A stretch of 50,306 bases of DNA from the NCBI GenBank assembly GCA_001801425.1, contig MGXR01000003.1:1-50306 (forward strand), written 5' to 3'. The DNA comes from Gammaproteobacteria bacterium RIFCSPHIGHO2_02_FULL_42_43 (GTDB lineage Bacteria; Pseudomonadota; Gammaproteobacteria; Coxiellales; Coxiellaceae). Under the pieces are notes generated by a model that had not been told where the DNA came from, searched no databases, and saw only the letters and a list, made by a program, of their open reading frames with translations. Position numbers and translations under genes: made by a program. Within the stretch, counting starts at the first letter, position 1; each line of letters opens with the position of its first letter. Of this stretch, positions 1-8,202 are shown one piece after another.

Positions 1-494
1 ACTCGAATATTTTTTGCAACAATTATTTTTTTCAATGTTACATGGGAAACGGCAAACGGATCTACGTCAATATTTTTTAAAAACAAATCGCGATAACTGA
101 TTTTTTGAGCAGGCTTTGTTTTTAAAATCAACTGCAGCAGCACATCTAACTCATTCATTAAATCATGATGATCAAATCCAATGCGATACCATTCAAGCAT
201 CGAAAATTCTGGATGATGCTTGCTACCAGATTCTTCTTTTCGAAACGCTTTGGTAATTTGAAAAATAGAACCTGATCCATCCGCAAGAAGTCTTTTCATC
301 GCATACTCAGGCGATGTTTGTAAAAAATAATTTTTGTCGCCAAATGGCACTGCAAAACTCTCAATGTGCGGATCCGTCACGGTATATTCAGACAGTAATG
401 GCGTTTCAACTTCTAATACATCACGCGCTGCAAAAAAAGCACGGATAGTGGCGTAAAGTGTTTGGCGCAATTGAATTAAATTCTTGAGTGTCAT
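1..494 (-). CDS. epmA: EF-P--(R)-beta-lysine ligase EpmA, C-terminal part beyond the window
   Basis: Translating the minus strand from the ATG at 494-492 gives an open frame to the window edge (about 164 residues), so the gene is cut at its 3' end by the window, not by mutation. The product matches EpmA (PoxA/GenX/YjeA), the lysyl-tRNA synthetase paralogue without an anticodon-binding domain that attaches beta-lysine to Lys34 of elongation factor P. Visible landmarks are the class II motif-1 region (EVETPLLSEYTVTDPHIESF, from about residue 28) and the motif-2 region (FRKEESGSKHHPEFSMLEWY). The ATG overlaps the stop of the upstream ORF6N gene (ATGA), which itself follows efp, so enzyme and substrate are probably co-transcribed. 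Family identification is strong; active-site residues in the missing half cannot be checked. Confidence 0.93.
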   Translation of the reverse strand, partial: MTLKNLIQLRQTLYATIRAFFAARDVLEVETPLLSEYTVTDPHIESFAVPFGDKNYFLQTSPEYAMKRLLADGSGSIFQITKAFRKEESGSKHHPEFSMLEWYRIGFDHHDLMNELDVLLQLILKTKPAQKISYRDLFLKNIDVDPFAVSHVTLKKIIVAKNIR

Positions 495-1051
495 GCGGGC
501 TGATATTTTTTTATTTTATTTTTCCACGATGCAAAACCAATCGTTGGTTTTTCGATTGGCGCAGGTGAATTCATAAGATCATGTATAGCATTTACTAGTG
601 TTTTAATCGCATGATCATGTTCACTGACATGATTTTCCAATTCAATGAGTTTATGTTTTAGAGCCACATTCGTGTTCAATAATTGTCGCAATTTAACGAA
701 TGTACGTACAATATGCACGCTCACTTCAATTGCTTTTGGTGAATTTAATACGCTCGCTGCCATAATTACCCCATGCTCAGTAAAGACGTATGGGTTTGTG
801 CTTGAAAATTTTAGGTTTTCTAGGTGGTCGCAATTTGCGACCACCTCATTTTTTTCATCATTTGTTAGCTGAAATAGAAAATCCATTGGAAATCGTTCTG
901 TATTCCGTTTGATTTGCTCATTAAGCCTTTTAGTTGTGACGCCATAAAGTTGAGCTAAGTCTGCATCTATAATGATCTTCTGGTTTCGAATGAGAAGAAT
1001 AACTGATGCAATTCGCGATGAATGAGTAGAAATTTTATGATTTGCTGCCAT
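491..1051 (-). CDS. ORF6N-domain DNA-binding protein
   Basis: The 186-residue product carries a typical ORF6N domain in its first 100 residues (RIASVILLIRNQKIIIDADL, then YGVTTKRLNEQIKRN, RFPMDF and a later EHGVIMAASVL). ORF6N is a phage-type DNA-binding domain related to KilA-N/Bro proteins and is also common as a lone chromosomal gene. The C-terminal part (about 110-165) looks helical and may be a coiled coil. It lies between efp and epmA: 13 bases after the efp stop and overlapping the epmA start by four bases, so it is transcribed inside the EF-P modification operon. Nothing known links ORF6N proteins to EF-P; the simplest reading is a phage-derived or mobile regulator that inserted in frame with the operon. 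Target and function are unknown. Confidence 0.82.
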   Translation of the reverse strand: MAANHKISTHSSRIASVILLIRNQKIIIDADLAQLYGVTTKRLNEQIKRNTERFPMDFLFQLTNDEKNEVVANCDHLENLKFSSTNPYVFTEHGVIMAASVLNSPKAIEVSVHIVRTFVKLRQLLNTNVALKHKLIELENHVSEHDHAIKTLVNAIHDLMNSPAPIEKPTIGFASWKNKIKKYQPA

Positions 1052-1064
1052 TGCCGCAACTACT

Positions 1065-1631
1065 TTACTTCGAACGCGACATATACTCGCCTTTACGCGT
1101 ATCCACTTTAATCATTTCACCTTCTTCGATAAAGAGCGGAACGCGCACCACAGCGCCCGTTTCAAGCGTTGCAGGTTTGGTTCCACCCGTCGCAGTATCG
1201 CCACGCACACCGGGATCGGTGTTGGTAATTTTAAGTGTCACGAAATTGGGCGCTGCAACAGATAACGGCGCACCGTTATACATCGTCACAATACAAACAT
1301 CTTGTTCTTTCAACCATTGTTTTGCGTCCGCAACTGCAGGTTCATTTGCAGAAATTTGCTCGAAAGTTTCGGGCTGCATAAAATGCCAGTGCACACCGTC
1401 GTTATACAAATATTGCATATCCATATCCATCACATCAGCACCATCGAGCGCTTCACCCGATTTAAACGTGCGCTCAATCACGCGACCTGTTTTCAGATTG
1501 CGCATCCTCACCCGATTAAATGCTTGCCCTTTGCCAGGCTTTACAAACTCATTCTCAATGATGTTATATGGGTCGCCATCCATCATCACTTTCAAGCCGC
1601 TTTTAAATTCACTCGTAGTAAATTTGGCCAT
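1065..1631 (-). CDS. efp: elongation factor P
   Basis: A full-length 188-residue EF-P, the usual bacterial length. EF-P binds between the ribosomal P and E sites and relieves stalling at consecutive prolines. The KOW-like N-terminal domain carries the modification loop KPGKGQAF with Lys34, the residue beta-lysylated by EpmA; both epmA (two genes downstream) and epmB (18800-19768) are in this window, so the E. coli-type beta-lysine modification is expected instead of rhamnosylation at Arg. The C-terminal OB domains include [20 protein letters not shown], a highly conserved stretch. The start is supported by an AGGAG Shine-Dalgarno site close upstream on the minus strand. It heads the operon efp-ORF6N-epmA and is divergent from hipB. 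Confidence 0.97.
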   Translation of the reverse strand: MAKFTTSEFKSGLKVMMDGDPYNIIENEFVKPGKGQAFNRVRMRNLKTGRVIERTFKSGEALDGADVMDMDMQYLYNDGVHWHFMQPETFEQISANEPAVADAKQWLKEQDVCIVTMYNGAPLSVAAPNFVTLKITNTDPGVRGDTATGGTKPATLETGAVVRVPLFIEEGEMIKVDTRKGEYMSRSK

Positions 1632-1654
1632 AAACTATCTCCTAATATAAATGA

Positions 1655-1668
1655 AAATGCGCATTTTT
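1655..1668. repeat. 14-bp perfect palindrome upstream of efp
   Basis: AAAATGCGCATTTT is its own reverse complement and lies about 24 bases before the efp start codon, in the probable 5' leader. It could be an operator or a small leader hairpin. No function is assigned. Confidence 0.4.
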
Positions 1669-1708
1669 GCGGTTACCTTATCATAAAGTCTGCGACGGTG
1701 CCACTCGG

Positions 1709-1737
1709 TTGACAAGCTAAAATATGTTAGTTATAAT
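1709..1737 (+). promoter_or_regulatory. consensus sigma-70 promoter of the hipBA-type operon
   Basis: TTGACA at 1709-1714 and TATAAT at 1732-1737 are separated by exactly 17 bases, a full match to the sigma-70 consensus. The -10 box lies inside the left arm of the inverted repeat 1726-1772, so a protein bound to the repeat would block RNA polymerase. Expected transcription start is about 1744, giving a leader of about 30 bases before the ATG at 1773. Confidence 0.85.
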
Positions 1738-1772
1738 TAACAATGTAACGTATTTGGTTAATTATAACTAAC
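1726..1772. promoter_or_regulatory. perfect 16-bp inverted repeat, probable HipB-type operator
   Basis: Arms GTTAGTTATAATTAAC (1726-1741) and GTTAATTATAACTAAC (1757-1772) are exact reverse complements with a 15-base spacer. The left arm contains the -10 box; the right arm abuts the hipB-like ATG at 1773. This arrangement fits autorepression by the downstream HTH protein, as known for toxin-antitoxin antitoxins. The right arm also occupies the place where a Shine-Dalgarno site would be, so translation of the first gene may be weak or the RNA hairpin may matter. Confidence 0.8.
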
Positions 1773-2087
1773 ATGATATCTCAATCAACCATCCATATCT
1801 TGCGATTTTTAGGGAGACTGATAAGGACCGCGCGAGTCGAGCGCGGTCTTTCTCAGAAGGCATTGGCACTTCGCTTGAATGTCACTCGACAAACAGTGAT
1901 GCACATTGAAAAGGGAAGTGATACTGTGTCGCTCGGTGTTGCATTCGAAGCGGCGTATGTGTTGGGCGTACCGCTTTTTTCTACGGATAAACGCGTATTA
2001 TCAAAATGGGAAATGCTGTTGTCGGAATTTTCAGGATTGCTCCCCAAAAAGCCGCATCGAAAAAAACAGGTGAATGATGACTTCTAA
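1773..2087 (+). CDS. XRE-family HTH antitoxin/repressor, HipB-like
   Basis: A 104-residue protein with a classic helix-turn-helix at about residues 16-70 (GRLIRTARVERGLSQKALAL, then VTRQTVMHIEKG). It is followed, with a 14-base overlap, by a HipA-type kinase gene, the usual order antitoxin-toxin. By family analogy it binds DNA as a dimer, represses its own operon through the inverted repeat at 1726-1772, and neutralises the kinase. The ATG at 1773 has no clear Shine-Dalgarno site because the operator arm abuts it; an internal TTG at 1800 would still keep the HTH but is also poorly supported. The tail is basic (PKKPHRKKQ). Confidence 0.87.
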   Translation: MISQSTIHILRFLGRLIRTARVERGLSQKALALRLNVTRQTVMHIEKGSDTVSLGVAFEAAYVLGVPLFSTDKRVLSKWEMLLSEFSGLLPKKPHRKKQVNDDF

Positions 2088-3312
2088 GAGTGATAATGCG
2101 AATGAAGCGTTTATATGGGTGTGGCTGCCCAAACACGCGCGCCCGGTTGTTGCGGGAAAATTAGAGTGTCAGGAAAACCGTTACGTATTCACCTATGGTA
2201 AAAGCTATCGTGAACGCAAAGATGCCATCGCTTTATCTCCACTGGAATTACCGCTGCAAGCGGGCGTATTCGAACCTGAGGGCATGCGCGCGCTGCCCGC
2301 TTGTCTTCGCGATGCATTACCAGACGCGTGGGGGAGACGACTAATTGACATGCAATATCCTCGCTTGCAACCCAACGAATTGGACTATGGATTATTATCA
2401 GGCAGCGATCGCATTGGCGCATTGGATTTTCAAGCGTCGTCCAGCGTGTTTGAAGATAAATATCATCATGCGATTCGTCTGTCGGATATCAATGCGTTTG
2501 CAAAAATCATTGAGTCAGGAAACGCCATTCCGCCTGCTTTAATTCCTGTGATTCAACACGGCACCAGCATCGGCGGCGCCAGACCAAAATGTTTGATTGA
2601 GATAGATGGCGTTGATTACATCGCAAAATTTTCATTGTCTGCTGATCAACACCCTCTGATTCGTTATGAATTTTTGGGTATGCAGCTCGCCAATCTTGCG
2701 GGAATTCAAGTGGCTGAAACAAAATTAACGGAAGTATCCGGACGCGACGTGTTGCTAATCAAGCGATTTGATCGCTATCAGTATCGACAAGAAAGATGTA
2801 GACATCTCATGCTCAGTGGATTAAGTTTACTTGGTCTTGATGAAATGGAAGCGCGCTACGCCAGTTATCTTGATTTAGCCGATGTGATTCGCGCGCGTTT
2901 CAATAATCCCAAAGAACAGCTGCACGAATTATTTCGACGCTTGGCATTCAATGTGTTGGTTGGCAACACGGATGATCATGCGCGTAATCATTCTGCTTTT
3001 TGGGATGGGAAATCGTTGGTATTAACACCCGCTTATGATTTATGTCCACAATTTCGCGCAGGATCAGAAACAAGACAAGCCATGAAAATTTCTGGTGACA
3101 TGGACGATTTTTCCACGTTCAGCAATGTATTATCTGTTGCAGGACATTTTTTATTAACATCAGCACAAGCCAAAAAAATTATTTCACATCAAATTGCGAT
3201 TGCCGAGCGTCACTGGTCTTCTCTTGCCCTGAAAGCGAAATTAAATAAGCGCGAACAAACACGGCTGTGGGGCGTTGTTATCTGCAGTGAATTTGCAATG
3301 CAAGGATGGTAA
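2074..3312 (+). CDS. HipA-family serine/threonine kinase toxin
   Basis: A 412-residue HipA-like protein, close to the usual length. The N-terminal barrel-like region (about 1-110) precedes a phosphate-binding segment with GTSIGGARPKCLI, and the C-terminal kinase core shows RLAFNVLVGNTDDHARNHS (catalytic Asp and metal-binding Asn) followed by LTPAYDLCP (second catalytic Asp). HipA phosphorylates glutamyl-tRNA synthetase in E. coli; other family members use other synthetases, so the target here is open. It overlaps the antitoxin gene by 14 bases and its end overlaps the priA reading frame. The key residues seem present, so I expect an active kinase. Confidence 0.88.
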   Translation: MMTSKSDNANEAFIWVWLPKHARPVVAGKLECQENRYVFTYGKSYRERKDAIALSPLELPLQAGVFEPEGMRALPACLRDALPDAWGRRLIDMQYPRLQPNELDYGLLSGSDRIGALDFQASSSVFEDKYHHAIRLSDINAFAKIIESGNAIPPALIPVIQHGTSIGGARPKCLIEIDGVDYIAKFSLSADQHPLIRYEFLGMQLANLAGIQVAETKLTEVSGRDVLLIKRFDRYQYRQERCRHLMLSGLSLLGLDEMEARYASYLDLADVIRARFNNPKEQLHELFRRLAFNVLVGNTDDHARNHSAFWDGKSLVLTPAYDLCPQFRAGSETRQAMKISGDMDDFSTFSNVLSVAGHFLLTSAQAKKIISHQIAIAERHWSSLALKAKLNKREQTRLWGVVICSEFAMQGW

Positions 3313-3317
3313 TGCCC

Positions 3318-5294
3318 ATGAAAAAAAATATCATCCAACTCGCCATCCCCACCCCACTGCGACGATCATTTGATTATTTGCATGAAACGGTCTTACCAAT
3401 CGGGTCGCGTGTGCAAGCGCCGTTTGGCCGAAGATCGGTGGTTGGCATTGTCACGGCGCATCTGCACAAAAGTGATTTTCCAATCGATAAATTAAAATCA
3501 ATTTCTGCTGTGATTGATCAAACACCGTTGATTGATGAAAAATTATTGGCACTGTATCAATGGGCGAGCGATTATTATCACCATCCATTAGGTGATGTGT
3601 TACTGGGAACATTGCCGAAAAAAATTCGTGATGGAAAAAATATTGTTGTTGCAGAAAATAATTCGCCATCTGCGATAGAAAAACCATTGCCTGATTTTGC
3701 ATTAACATTCGAACAAATTACCGCGATCGAAACCATACAACGCACAAAAACTTTTCAAACTTTTTTATTGGCGGGTGTAACTGGCAGCGGTAAAACCGAA
3801 GTGTATTTACGCGCGATTGCAGAGGTATTAAAGAAACAGCAACAAGCATTGGTGTTAGTGCCTGAAATTGCATTAACGCCGCAAACAGTGCAGCGCTTTG
3901 AAGCGCGATTTTCAGTGCCAGTGTTGGCGTTGCATTCCGGATTAACCGATAAAAAACGAAGTGATGCATGGATGTCTGCCACGCACGAGACACCTTGCAT
4001 TGTGATTGGTACACGCTCTGCTGTTTTTGCACCGCTTCGAAAGCTTGGCATTATTATTGTGGATGAAGAACACGATATCTCATTCAAACAACAATCCGGA
4101 TTTCGATATTCTGCGCGCGATGTTGCTGTGATGCGTGCAAAAATGAATGATATCCCAGTTGTTTTGGGATCTGCGACACCTTCGTTAGAAAGTATTCGCA
4201 ATACTAACGAAAAAAAATATTTTTTATTGATATTGCCTGATCGTACCGGAATCGCAACACAACCCACAGTGACGTTGCACAACATTCGCAACGAAATTTT
4301 GCAGCAAGGATTAAGCCCTGCATTGATTGAATGCATGCATCATCATTTGAAAAAAAATCAACAAGTATTATTATTTTTAAATCGCCGCGGATTTGCGCCA
4401 GTTGCATTGTGCCATCAGTGTGGATGGTCAGCGATGTGTCAACATTGCGATGCACGCATGACAGTGCATGAAAATCCCAAGCGATTCATTTGTCATCACT
4501 GCGGATATTTAGAAAAATGGGTACGCACTTGTCAGTCATGTCAGCAATCGGAGTTGACGTTAATGGGTGTGGGCACAGAACAATTGGAAACAGTACTCAC
4601 CACTCTTTTTCCCGATAAAAATATTTGCCGCATCGATCGCGATCAAGTAAAAACATTTACTCAACTGGAAAAAAAATTAAAAGCCGTGCATGAAGGTACT
4701 GCGGATATTATTGTAGGCACACAAATGATTGTGAAGGGGCATCATTTTGAAAACGTAACACTGGTTGCCGCAATTGATGTCGATCAAGCATTATTTTCTG
4801 GTGATTTTCGCGCAACAGAACGATTGGGGCAATCACTCCTGCAAGTCGCTGGACGCGCAGGACGTGCTGAAAAACCAGGTGAAGTATTTATTCAAACGCA
4901 TGAACCTCATCATCCGTTACTTGAGATATTATTTTCAAAAACCTATTTTGATTTTGCAAATTTAATTCTTGCTGAACGCAAGCTTGCTAAATTGCCACCG
5001 TTTGTTCCCATGGCATCGATTCGCGCCGAAGGAAAACAAAAAGAAACGGTCATTGCATTTTTGCATGCAGCCAAACAAGCGATCAAAAAAATTCCGATCT
5101 CGATTTCTGATCCCGTGCCAGCGACAATGGAAAAAAAAGCGGGTGTTTATCGCGCATTTTTATTTTTACAATCGGCACAGCGACAATGCTTAAATCAAGC
5201 GCTGTCGCAATTTATTTTATTTATCGATAAAAGAAAATCGCATGGTCGATCCGTACGATTTGTCATTGATGTAGATCCAATGGAGTTTGGATAA
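3318..5294 (+). CDS. priA: primosomal protein N' (replication restart helicase PriA)
   Basis: PriA is the 3'-5' helicase that recognises stalled forks and reloads the replisome. The order of domains is complete: N-terminal 3'-DNA-binding domain beginning with QLAIPTPLRRSFDYL, Walker A GVTGSGKTEVY (about residue 153), DEEH box (about 249), eight cysteines of the two-zinc insertion (about 365-415, starting CHQCGWSAMCQHC), then GTQMIVKGHHF and the motif VI LLQVAGRAGRAEKPGEVF. It is about 70 residues shorter than E. coli PriA, within the family range. The frame opens at 3306 with ATGs at 3306, 3312 and 3318; I chose 3318 because AAGGA at 3302-3306 is best placed for it. The frame overlaps the hipA stop, so hipA and priA are probably co-transcribed. 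Confidence 0.96.
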   Translation: MKKNIIQLAIPTPLRRSFDYLHETVLPIGSRVQAPFGRRSVVGIVTAHLHKSDFPIDKLKSISAVIDQTPLIDEKLLALYQWASDYYHHPLGDVLLGTLPKKIRDGKNIVVAENNSPSAIEKPLPDFALTFEQITAIETIQRTKTFQTFLLAGVTGSGKTEVYLRAIAEVLKKQQQALVLVPEIALTPQTVQRFEARFSVPVLALHSGLTDKKRSDAWMSATHETPCIVIGTRSAVFAPLRKLGIIIVDEEHDISFKQQSGFRYSARDVAVMRAKMNDIPVVLGSATPSLESIRNTNEKKYFLLILPDRTGIATQPTVTLHNIRNEILQQGLSPALIECMHHHLKKNQQVLLFLNRRGFAPVALCHQCGWSAMCQHCDARMTVHENPKRFICHHCGYLEKWVRTCQSCQQSELTLMGVGTEQLETVLTTLFPDKNICRIDRDQVKTFTQLEKKLKAVHEGTADIIVGTQMIVKGHHFENVTLVAAIDVDQALFSGDFRATERLGQSLLQVAGRAGRAEKPGEVFIQTHEPHHPLLEILFSKTYFDFANLILAERKLAKLPPFVPMASIRAEGKQKETVIAFLHAAKQAIKKIPISISDPVPATMEKKAGVYRAFLFLQSAQRQCLNQALSQFILFIDKRKSHGRSVRFVIDVDPMEFG

Positions 5295-5397
5295 CTTCAC
5301 GCAAAACCCCCGCTGAAAAGAATTGCATATTCAGAATTCCTGCGTTATGTTTCGAATACAACTAAACAGATGGCCCTAAAGATGAGGAGTCAGTATT

Positions 5398-6429
5398 ATG
5401 CGACCAGTTACACCTTCTCTACCTTTGCTCACTCGAATACCAACTAGATCAAACGAATATGAAGTATATCGTTCGAATTTTCTGAAAATTAAACGGCCTT
5501 GTTTTCCATTTGGAGAAACCAATCCAAATAATAATTTTCATTTCTTCTATCCACCCAGTGATTACACAGCAATGGAGTCGCTCGTATTTATGGGGCAATG
5601 GGTGCAAGCGTTGTCGTGGGAATATATTGTGCCAGTGGTCTTAGCAATCCTTGGTTGGTCATTAGAATATTTTTCTGTAGAAGATTTTCCTATTTATCGA
5701 ATTGAAAAGTTGGATATGCAAAAAAATGAACGAGGATCTCAATGTACAATATTCTTTTTGAGCATGGATCCAGCAGCGGCTGAATATCTTATTCAACACA
5801 CGAAATCCGCTCGTTTATTTTTCAGTGATGGTAACGTTAAATTGCATATTGCACGCACTGAAGCGGCGTTAGAACAGTTGCAAGGGTATTCCAAATACGC
5901 GCGCTGTGGCAGCATTAATTTTGAAACACCCAAGAGACCGAGATGGTGTTACCAGGGACACATGTTTCATTATTTCCGCTGCTTTCCTGTTAATCGTGAG
6001 CTCATTTCTGCGGGTAGGACATTTGTGAAGGCGATAAAAAAAATTCATTTCGAAAATGAAGCCGCAGAAATAAAACTTCAAGGTCAATTGACAACGTTGA
6101 TTAAAGAAACACCATTTTTGCAAGTACATTACTACTGCGACGACGAAAAAATACTGTCATTTGCAGACGAATGTTTTATACAGCGATTTTATTCTGCGAT
6201 TCAGCGACTTTGGTGTCCGTGGATGACTGCTACGCCTTCGTTTTTCAGTAATGCACCACTATCGATACGTTTAGAATCATGTTCGCGGGAATTGGATAAT
6301 CTGTTACGAGTAATTGATGGCATTCATCGTTTCCCACTTCCAGCGGTGGCTCCGGATTCATTAGCGCAAGAATCTTGGGGGAATGATGGTAATTCTACAC
6401 TTTGGTCTTCACGGCAGCCCAGGATTTAA
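5398..6429 (+). CDS. hypothetical protein with one probable membrane segment
   Basis: The 343-residue product was not recognised. A good Shine-Dalgarno site (GAGGAG, about 5383-5388) precedes the ATG. Residues about 66-87 (WVQALSWEYIVPVVLAILGW) are hydrophobic enough for a membrane segment; the flanks are polar and aromatic-rich. The rest contains several cysteines and no motif I know. The 3' end overlaps the convergent DUF4442 gene by 35 bases. Base composition resembles the neighbours. A membrane-anchored protein specific to this lineage is the most that can be said. Confidence 0.6.
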   Translation: MRPVTPSLPLLTRIPTRSNEYEVYRSNFLKIKRPCFPFGETNPNNNFHFFYPPSDYTAMESLVFMGQWVQALSWEYIVPVVLAILGWSLEYFSVEDFPIYRIEKLDMQKNERGSQCTIFFLSMDPAAAEYLIQHTKSARLFFSDGNVKLHIARTEAALEQLQGYSKYARCGSINFETPKRPRWCYQGHMFHYFRCFPVNRELISAGRTFVKAIKKIHFENEAAEIKLQGQLTTLIKETPFLQVHYYCDDEKILSFADECFIQRFYSAIQRLWCPWMTATPSFFSNAPLSIRLESCSRELDNLLRVIDGIHRFPLPAVAPDSLAQESWGNDGNSTLWSSRQPRI

Positions 6430-6901
6430 TTTGCCAGGTGGTTTTAACTGTTGCGATACTGGTATGATTTGTGTCTGTTATTTTGGTTGTTACCGTGTGC
6501 TGTGCTTTTCCTTCGAACTGTAATGCGTTTTGTATTGCACCTATGTTAGATGCATTGATTGCAGCTGTAGCTAGAACCGATTTTTTTGCTTGATAGTGAT
6601 AATCAATGTCGATGTGCGACATAATGACGCGGTATTGTTCGGGAGAAAAATGAAACATTAATATCATTCCCGCCGCTAATTCGCCCACGGTCGCAAGCGC
6701 GCACGCGTGAATGCCACGCACGTGATTAAAATTTTTTTTGCAATAGGGCGCGAACGTTTGCACGTAGTCGGGAGTAACTTGATGTATCTTAAAACCATGC
6801 GGCCGATTAAACGGTACCAAACGCTTCATTAACTGATTCAGTAGCCATAACTGAAACGACGAATTAACCGATTTTTGAATCAATCCTGCGAGATACTTCA
6901 T
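6395..6901 (-). CDS. DUF4442 hotdog-fold protein, thioesterase-like
   Basis: A 168-residue protein from the ATG at 6901, which has an excellent AGGAGG site five bases upstream; the longer frame from 6928 is not needed. It resembles the DUF4442 branch of the hotdog superfamily (PaaI/YiiD C-terminal type): VPFNRPHGFKIHQVTPDYVQ, then NHVRGIHACALATVGELAAG, where the conserved helix of the hotdog fold lies. Members hydrolyse acyl-CoA or other thioesters, but the substrate is unknown. Its start lies inside the end of the upstream MFS gene on the same strand, so the two are probably co-transcribed and translationally coupled. Confidence 0.75.
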   Translation of the reverse strand: MKYLAGLIQKSVNSSFQLWLLNQLMKRLVPFNRPHGFKIHQVTPDYVQTFAPYCKKNFNHVRGIHACALATVGELAAGMILMFHFSPEQYRVIMSHIDIDYHYQAKKSVLATAAINASNIGAIQNALQFEGKAQHTVTTKITDTNHTSIATVKTTWQIKSWAAVKTKV

Positions 6902-8123
6902 ATATTCCTCCTGTGGCAAAAAAAGCAACCACTAAAAATAATGCCGCGATCCACAATGGTAACTCAGAATGCAATGCAAATAAAAATCCGCCGTCCGCTG
7001 CAGTGATCATCCATGCTAAAAATAATGTTGTGCTGATGTATCCCATTACTAATCCTTGCATGTCAGCACCCACGCAATCTGAAATCAACGTGATGATTGC
7101 GATGTATAACGTGCCTGTAAATACCGCGACAATGGGCATCATCATCCATTGCATCCACATCATCGGAAAGAGTGCACACAATATCAAAGCGCTCATCGTA
7201 AAAAAAGCGCTCCAGCGAATAATGCGTTTCAGTGAAAAAAAGCGCAGAAAAATAGGATAAGTAAGCAGTAAACCCACCGCCATTTCAATGCCGGTGATCA
7301 TATTAAAAAAGCTGATGGTCTTCATGGAAATATGCAGCTGTCGACTTAAAAACATGCTGATCGATTGATAATATTGGCTCCATCCCAATTCAAAGCACAA
7401 AAACACAAGCAACCATCGCCCAAAACGAAATTGTTTCATGAGGCGCGGCAAATGCGTTACCACTTCGCTTAAGCGATGAATTTTTGGTTTTGATGCCGCC
7501 AATGTTTCTTGAAAGAAGAATAAAATCAATAATAAATTTGCAATGCTCAATGTCATTGCAAACAAATACGGTGTTTTAATTGAAAACCAGCTAACCACGC
7601 TCGCGTCAGACAAATAACCACCACACATAGGCGCTGCAATCAATGCCAGCGTCATCATTGTTGCATTCAACATTAAGAAAATGGATTTATCCTTCGCATC
7701 TTTTCCGAAAATATCCGCAATGGCGGCTTGCGCGATGGGCTGACTGGCACTACCAACACCCGTAATAATGCGACCCACAAAAATGAGCGCAACACTTTTC
7801 AAAACAATGCTCATGTATTGCAATAAAAATCCTAACGTCACCACAGCAAGACAAAATAAAATGGTTTTTTTTCGCCCCCATTGATCAGATGCACTGCCAA
7901 TCCAGGGTGATGCAATTAATGCCGCCAACGTTGAAATTGGAATGATGATTCCCACCAAAATATCGCGCCACGCAGGCGATAACGTGGCTGGCAACAAACC
8001 ATATTTAGCGTGATAAAATAATTTTAGCAAAATAGGAATAACAACAAAGTAGCTAAACGAATCCAAAAAAATCAGCAACAGAACAGGTAATAATCGAAAG
8101 AATTGTGCGCGACGAATTGCCAT
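6864..8123 (-). CDS. MFS transporter, TetA-like drug/metabolite carrier
   Basis: About 419 residues with a dozen hydrophobic segments. The loop between helices 2 and 3 carries the MFS signature GSASDQWGRKKT, and helix 4-5 has RIITGVGSASQPIAQAAIAD, typical of the 12-helix drug:H+ antiporter group that includes TetA and multidrug carriers. Substrate cannot be told from sequence. The start is uncertain: the frame is open to 8204, but the ATG at 8123 (MAIRRAQFF) starts just before the first helix, as in the family, although no Shine-Dalgarno site is visible. It is divergent from the ABC permease gene at 8203 and overlaps the downstream DUF4442 gene. Confidence 0.85.
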   Translation of the reverse strand: MAIRRAQFFRLLPVLLLIFLDSFSYFVVIPILLKLFYHAKYGLLPATLSPAWRDILVGIIIPISTLAALIASPWIGSASDQWGRKKTILFCLAVVTLGFLLQYMSIVLKSVALIFVGRIITGVGSASQPIAQAAIADIFGKDAKDKSIFLMLNATMMTLALIAAPMCGGYLSDASVVSWFSIKTPYLFAMTLSIANLLLILFFFQETLAASKPKIHRLSEVVTHLPRLMKQFRFGRWLLVFLCFELGWSQYYQSISMFLSRQLHISMKTISFFNMITGIEMAVGLLLTYPIFLRFFSLKRIIRWSAFFTMSALILCALFPMMWMQWMMMPIVAVFTGTLYIAIITLISDCVGADMQGLVMGYISTTLFLAWMITAADGGFLFALHSELPLWIAALFLVVAFFATGGIYEVSRRIDSKIG

Positions 8124-8202
8124 AAGTGGAGGGATGGTAACGCAATGAATGATGCATGGCAATAGCATTATCATGTACAATTTGCACAAGGGAGTAAACC
8201 GC

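Noticed and set aside
1042-1650. Long plus-strand frame antisense to efp
   Set aside because: efp is certain on the minus strand; the antisense frame has no family features and reflects codon bias.
3755-4336. Long minus-strand frame inside priA
   Set aside because: Antisense to the PriA helicase core; no supporting features.
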